Below are positions 60,801 to 64,000 of a stretch of DNA of 64,000 nucleotides, in pieces (the stretch's first letter is position 1; each line of letters opens with the position of its first letter). This DNA is from Solen grandis (Eukaryota; Mollusca; Bivalvia; Adapedonta; Solenidae), in contig CM037777.1 of assembly GCA_021229015.1 (NCBI GenBank), forward strand, positions 68,548,840-68,612,839. The letters are read 5' to 3'. Under the pieces are notes generated by a model. It ran no database searches. It was not told the origin of the DNA and saw nothing but the letters and a program-made list of their open reading frames with translations. A program made the position numbers and the translations under genes.

Positions 60801-62769
60801 TGTATCCAACACATTTTGAAAATATATTTATGTACAATGAAGATATTGATACCCAACAATGACTTTTTGAACAACCCTTGTAAAGAAGCCCTACCTTCTC
60901 CAGTTTCTCAGGCACCAGCTCCTCCTCCTTGGGCCCCTCTAGATCCTGGTCCTGCTGCTTCTTGCTGGAGTGATCCTTCTTCTCCTGCTCCTCCTGTTTC
61001 TTCTTCTCCATCGCAGCCTTCAGCTCCTGTTTCCGCATCTTGTTCTTCAGCTTTTTCAACTCACTAGCACTCAGATTTTCTACAATAGGAAAATGCAGTT
61101 CCTAGCATAACAAGTAACTAGTGTTGCAAGCAACACACGAGTCCCCTACCGGTGAGGTGCATAATTTTTCCGTTACCATAGCAACCCAAATTTTGGTCAG
61201 AGAAAAAAGAAAGTGACGTGCAGAACCTCCATACTGCCATCTATTCATATACCAAGTTTCATAACATCATCTTAAACGTTTTTTAAGTTATCGCAGGATC
61301 CAGATTTCAGGACATCCAGACGGACAGACAGATGTAGGGCAAACCTATAGTCCTTTTTGTGTAAACACCAGTACGGGACTAATTACAGGGTCATTTAAGT
61401 GTATTTAGACCAACTCTTAAAAGAAGATAGGAGAAAGATCTATTTGGAATATAAATTCACCCTAGAAAGTCTGTGAGATTTCTTTGTAAATCAAAATGCT
61501 TGCTCAATTTTGCCAATAAATTTATTCAAACTGCGGAAGTGGTTTAACACATGTACTGGTATAGCCTTCCATCTGGGTATATATTTACCTGCATCTAGTA
61601 ATTTGTCCTTGTCACTATCTGTCACAGGATGGTCGTGTAAATGTAGATAAATCTGGAAAAGAAAATATATTGCAAGACCATACAACCTATCTTTTTAATA
61701 CAAACTTATACATTTGAGGACCTTCCTGTAACATCTGTTTAGATAATGTTGATAAAGTTCCATTGCCAAGCAATGAAGTATTTTTACATGTTGCTGCTGC
61801 AATCAGATCCCTCTTATAACATCTCCTTGAAGTAGGATTTTAACCCTCCATTTATTATTTAATGACTTGATGACTATCAATTAACTTTAGATATTTAAAT
61901 GGTATATAAAGCAAAAGATTTCTCTTTGCTTGGCAGACTGTGTAGAATCTGAGCCATTATACTGGTAAACAAACAAAGGAGACTCTAGGAGCTGTCTGAT
62001 TTGGGTCTGCTCTGATTGCCAATGTGTCAAAAATAAGTCTATATTAGGTAAAGAGTCAAGGTCTTGAAACAATCTCTAACCTTTACGCAATGTATGAAGT
62101 CTTAACCATCTAAGTGTCAGCAAATTTTATACCCACTAAAATGGCGACAGACTGTAATACATAACACATATTACAAATCTTCACAACTAATTCACATAAA
62201 ATGTCCTATTTCAGGCATGTTTCTTACCTCTATTGCAATTTTTGCAGCTTTAAAATAGAAAGGATGCCTTCTCAAGACATCTTCCAATCTTAACAAGCCA
62301 ACGTATGACCGCAAAGTCATCTTCCTCATACAGTATGTATGGAAATCAAACTGATCTTCTATAATCTCTGTGAAATGCTGAAAGGTAAATAAGAAACTTT
62401 CAATGACATGAAGCCGAGAGACTTCTCATTTAAAGGTCGAATTAGGGATGTCCACAAATATTTTCACTGATCAGTTCTGCACCATCAAAAATTGATAATC
62501 TCATGTAATTGCAAATTTCACATTTAAAAAAGATATGCCTATACATATTTTTTTTGCAACAGGATTTGTGAAAACAGAAAGGGGGCCTTTCTATATATTA
62601 CAGTTTATGTTAACAAGGAGAAAGGAACATAAGTCAATACCCGATCAATTTCATGGCACTTTTTTAGGGCTTCGCCCCACTTCCCAAGCCTCTGGTAGGC
62701 GGCAGCACACTCAGTCTGGAACCACATACACTGCATCTCGTTCAGATTGTCTGTAGCCGAAACACCATC
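54703..62769 (-). CDS. NAA15: NAA15 (NatA auxiliary subunit), 3' half, 9 coding exons
   Basis: N-alpha-acetyltransferase 15 is the TPR-rich scaffold that binds the catalytic subunit NAA10 and anchors the NatA complex at the ribosome, where it acetylates nascent N-termini. Nine minus-strand exons join in frame with GT/AG borders: 62769-62641, 62377-62228, 61652-61589, 61079-60895, 60424-60316, 59209-59111, 57978-57832, 56203-56097, 54873-54703. They total 1161 bases, i.e. 386 residues plus TAA. Landmarks typical of the family are [38 protein letters not shown], a Lys/Glu-rich segment starting [40 protein letters not shown] and CHKLFP near the C-terminus. The human protein is about 866 residues, so roughly 45% is present; the upstream exons lie beyond the right edge or were not recognised in 62770-64000. 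The vertebrate paralogue NAA16 is the only alternative; invertebrates usually have a single gene. Confidence 0.96.
55585..55735 (-). mobile_element. SINE-A body fragment in a NAA15 intron
   Basis: Contains GTGACAGGATACCACACTGA and CCAACCAGTCCTGGAACTAC (antisense body) up to TGACTTTGGTGTCATGGCC. It lies in the last NAA15 intron. Confidence 0.75.
55820..56042 (-). mobile_element. SINE-B copy in a NAA15 intron
   Basis: Antisense copy of the 1009-1270 element: GGCCTATGTGGCAAAGAGGG head, GGGTTCGAATCCTGGCAGGG B-box and GAGGAAGCCTTCCAGCTGGC body on the minus strand. The NAA15 exon at 56097 lies about 55 bases upstream. Confidence 0.78.
56097..56203 (-). CDS. NAA15: NAA15 exon ([20 protein letters not shown]...)
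   Basis: 107 bases: two bases of a split Val codon and 35 codons, ending in phase 0 before GTATGT. It encodes [20 protein letters not shown] and [15 protein letters not shown], equivalent to the vertebrate YYLDPSSQKRAIELATTL segment. Confidence 0.92.
56950..57155 (-). mobile_element. SINE-A copy abutting a pearl-like element
   Basis: Tail (TTGGGTTTAACATCCTATCA, + strand) and body up to AAGTACC. The head is missing, and the family-2 pearl-like element begins within a few bases (57157). Confidence 0.72.
57157..57779 (+). mobile_element. Pearl-like element, family 2, with 151-bp core repeats
   Basis: It starts AACAAGTAACTG, then the palindrome GTGTTGTATGCAACAC and AGTCCCCTAC. Three core units follow (TTGCCATATTTTCAC at 57241, 57393 and 57544; periods 152 and 151). 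The 3' part has a GACGGACGGACAGACGG microsatellite, GGGCAAACCTATAG, and a hairpin TCCCCTCCGGTGTAAACACC whose partner reads GGTAGGGGACTAA. It lies in the NAA15 intron between the exons at 56097 and 57832. Confidence 0.82.
57832..57978 (-). CDS. NAA15: NAA15 exon ([20 protein letters not shown]...)
   Basis: 147 bases with phase 1 at both borders, acceptor TTACAG and donor GTACTG. It encodes [20 protein letters not shown] and [18 protein letters not shown], matching the NETFLKRNSDSLPHRLSAA block. The intron that follows on the gene strand starts about 50 bases before a pearl-like element. Confidence 0.95.
59111..59209 (-). CDS. NAA15: NAA15 exon ([13 protein letters not shown]...)
   Basis: 99 bases: two bases of the split Asp codon, 32 codons ([20 protein letters not shown] and [12 protein letters not shown]) and one trailing base. 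The acceptor is TTTCAG and the donor GTAAGC. It is too short to stand out as an open frame on its own; homology and phase identify it. Confidence 0.93.
59258..59520 (-). mobile_element. SINE-A, diverged copy in a NAA15 intron
   Basis: Tail TATTGGGTTTAATGTACTGC (+ strand), a body with GGCATGATACCACATCCAGG and a head remnant CTAACCACTCCCCCCCCCAG. It lies 50 bases upstream, on the gene strand, of the NAA15 exon at 59111-59209. Confidence 0.72.
59791..60271 (+). mobile_element. Pearl-like element, family 1, in a NAA15 intron
   Basis: 5' end GAGGGCCAAGATGGCCC and CGCTCACCTGAG; 3' end with a GACG-type microsatellite, GATCACAATAG and the hairpin CTCACCCTGAGCTTTGCTCA followed by GGTGAGCTAA. It is a shorter, divergent core (~480 bp). 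It lies antisense to NAA15 between the exons at 59111-59209 and 60316-60424, ending 44 bases before the latter. Confidence 0.8.
60316..60424 (-). CDS. NAA15: NAA15 exon ([15 protein letters not shown]...)
   Basis: 36 codons plus one base, with acceptor TTGCAG and donor GTAATT. It encodes [20 protein letters not shown] and [15 protein letters not shown], aligning with VETPLEEAIKFLTPLKNL of vertebrates. The final base completes an Asp codon with the next exon. Confidence 0.95.
60895..61079 (-). CDS. NAA15: NAA15 charged-linker exon
   Basis: 185 bases, starting with the last two bases of the split Glu codon and ending in phase 0. It encodes [20 protein letters not shown], then a Lys/Glu/Gln-rich stretch and [14 protein letters not shown]. 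The basic, predicted helical segment is a family hallmark containing a nuclear-localisation-like run. A pearl-like repeat begins about 30 bases upstream of its acceptor on the gene strand. Confidence 0.95.
61109..61382 (+). mobile_element. Pearl-like element, family 2, single-core copy
   Basis: Same start (AACAAGTAACTAGTGTTGCA, then GCAACAC and AGTCCCCTACCGG), one core unit (TTTTCCGTTACCATAGCAAC...), GACGGACAGACAG microsatellite, GGGCAAACCTATAG and an eroded hairpin ending GGGACTAA. It lies in the NAA15 intron between 61079 and 61589. Confidence 0.78.
61589..61652 (-). CDS. NAA15: NAA15 short exon ([12 protein letters not shown]...)
   Basis: 64 bases: 21 codons plus the first base of a split Glu codon. 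The acceptor is TTCCAG and the donor GTAAAT. It encodes [20 protein letters not shown], matching IYLKLHDNPLTDENK of vertebrates. Confidence 0.93.
61842..62062 (+). mobile_element. MITE-B copy in a NAA15 intron
   Basis: Starts TTAACCCTCCATTTATTATT and ends AGTCTATATTAGGTAAAGAG, with the internal GTAGAATCTGAGCCATTATA and AGGAGCTGTCTGATTTGGGT shared with its sisters. Confidence 0.72.
62228..62377 (-). CDS. NAA15: NAA15 exon ([19 protein letters not shown]...)
   Basis: Exactly 50 codons between a CAG acceptor and a GTAAGA donor, phase 0 at both ends. It encodes [19 protein letters not shown] and [20 protein letters not shown], among the best conserved stretches of the family. Confidence 0.96.
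62641..62769 (-). CDS. NAA15: NAA15 exon ([13 protein letters not shown]...HEIDR)
   Basis: Most upstream exon found. It has 43 whole codons, preceded by a CAG acceptor and followed by GT. It contains [20 protein letters not shown] and [12 protein letters not shown], very close to the vertebrate protein and part of the TPR superhelix. Both borders are phase 0. Confidence 0.96.
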
Positions 62770-63072
62770 CTGTAACAAAACAACATCACAGCTTATCATA
62801 TACTCTCAAACCATACTGGATCTAAATATTAACATCCCCCCATGTATTTTCAGATGACACACAACAAACTAAGGTCTGTATTTATTAAGAAAAGGTGACT
62901 GTGAAGATGTATTAAAACACAGAAGCGAGTCATTACCACTCTACAGGCTAACAGCTACAAATGGGTCAAATACCATCCTTACAACCTGTCAAATTTTTAG
63001 AGACCCTTCTTATCACACAGGATATACCCAATCCAAGGGATGGCAGCAGACGTTATCTAATTAAAAATGATG

Positions 63073-63280
63073 CGTTAATCCTTTACCTCATGAATAGTCG
63101 CGTACAAATTTATGACTTAATGAATATTAAGTAACTGAACTTAACGAGATCGTGTAGAAATTAAGATACAGTATTGTATAAGCAAACGCAGGAGACCCTG
63201 ATCAGATAGCTCCTACAGGAGCTGTCTGATCTGGGTCTGCTCTGTTTGCCTATGCCTCAAAATAAAAGACTGCTCAGGGA
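63073..63280 (+). mobile_element. MITE-B copy near the right edge
   Basis: Starts TTAATCCTTTACCTCATGAA; the inside has GATAGCTCCTACAGGAGCTG, a short palindrome, and TCTGATCTGGGTCTGCTCTG. The 3' terminus is eroded after CTCAAAATAAAAG. Confidence 0.68.
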
Positions 63281-63903
63281 CAGAAGTGTCATCAGCTGTA
63301 CAAGGACTGCATACTGACAGCAGGCTACTGTCGCACGTCCTGTCATCTGACGCAAATTACACACATCATGGCAGCCTATACGCTACTTCAAGTACACAAC
63401 CTGTAGGTAGGATCAACAAGCCATTCTCTCTTTTGTCATGTGGCGTTCACGTGGGATGGTTTATCAGCTTAACATTTGGGGAAAACTATTAGCCTGACAG
63501 TAACAAACTATATGTATATACCGTCCCGCAAGAACCACAACCTAGACACATTACAAAAAAGAGAGAATTGATATTTAGTATTCTGCTTCAGGGGAACACA
63601 TTTCTAGGACTGCTTAATTAAATGAAATATACTTCATGAGTCAATATGAGCGGGAGAGAAAATATGAGAAAGGAATGCTTGTTTAGTTTTTCAAACTTTA
63701 AAGGACTTAAGAACTGCCTGCTCAGTACAAGATTGTCATCAAGTTACAAGATAGCTTTAATGACAGTAGGCATCTGTCGCTCATCTTGTCATCTGACGCA
63801 AATTACACACATCATGGCAGTCTGTAAACTAAGCTTATAGGTTGGCAGTTATAACACTGAGAATAGTCAAAAGCAGAAAAACAAAGAAAATCACATCTGA
63901 TGT

Positions 63904-63924
63904 TGAGAGAGAGAGAGAGAGAGA
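63904..63924 (+). repeat. (GA)n microsatellite
   Basis: About ten GA units near the right edge. Confidence 0.92.
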
Positions 63925-64000
63925 TGATTGATTATGTCATCAACCACCAAAAAGGATTTGAATGAACAAAATTGAATACTTGTATTTCTAATTTCTAAAA

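Larger units (their letters stand above)
62770..64000. other. Upstream NAA15 intron, no exon recognised
   Basis: Contains a MITE-B copy and a duplicated phrase (GTCATCTGACGCAAATTACA at 63343 and 63790). The next upstream NAA15 exon is probably beyond the edge. Confidence 0.5.

Noticed and set aside
60816..61067. Plus-strand Pro/Ser-rich ORF
   Set aside because: Antisense shadow of the NAA15 charged-linker exon.

Overview
This is a eukaryotic, repeat-rich, AT-rich genomic window with spliced genes. The repeats point to a bivalve mollusc: tRNA-headed SINEs in many copies, pearl-like elements (subterminal inverted repeats, a core of ~150-165 bp tandem repeats and a GACG-type microsatellite), and truncated non-LTR retrotransposons. 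The mollusc call is an inference from the repeat types and not a species identification. One 100-base run of N (14888-14987) is an assembly gap.

Only one gene is identified with high confidence: the 3' half of NAA15, the auxiliary subunit of the NatA N-terminal acetyltransferase. It lies on the minus strand from 62769 down to the stop codon at 54703. Nine coding exons join in frame with canonical GT/AG borders and give 386 codons plus stop; the 5' half lies beyond the right edge. At the left end, minus strand, two phase-compatible exons (4000-3939 and 3156-2945) encode a signal peptide and an N-terminal MG1-like segment of a thioester-protein/alpha-2-macroglobulin/CD109-type secreted protein, running off the left edge. 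Two small minus-strand exons (16117-15974 and 14838-14776) resemble the stalk-proximal region of a dynein heavy chain and may be a gene fragment.

Layout: 1-4.5 kb, TEP/A2M-like gene start with MITE copies in and beside it; 4.5-13 kb, intergenic DNA with SINEs and a 32-bp satellite having a 193-bp higher-order period (8.1-8.6 kb); 13-19.9 kb, fold-back elements, dynein-like exons, 45-bp minisatellite, a 0.5-kb TIR element; 19.9-21.5 kb, a LINE copy with an 11-bp target-site duplication; 22.2-34.1 kb, an array of about three to four degenerate copies of a ~2-3 kb block, interrupted by a pearl-like element and a LINE fragment; 34-42 kb, low-complexity DNA, SINEs and LINE remnants; 42.4-44.8 kb, a second LINE with most of a reverse transcriptase; 45-48.3 kb, pearl-like copies and a noisy near-duplication; 48.3-54.7 kb, repeat-poor DNA downstream of NAA15 with three MITEs; 54.7-62.8 kb, NAA15 with repeats in its introns.

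The most interesting structural signal is a common architecture shared by two pearl-like families of different sequence: AACAAG start, 5' mini-hairpin, subterminal inverted repeat, internal tandem core, GACG-type microsatellite, a GGGCAAA-type motif, terminal hairpin, CTAA end. No operons, CRISPR arrays or independent RNA genes were found; tRNA-like segments are SINE heads.
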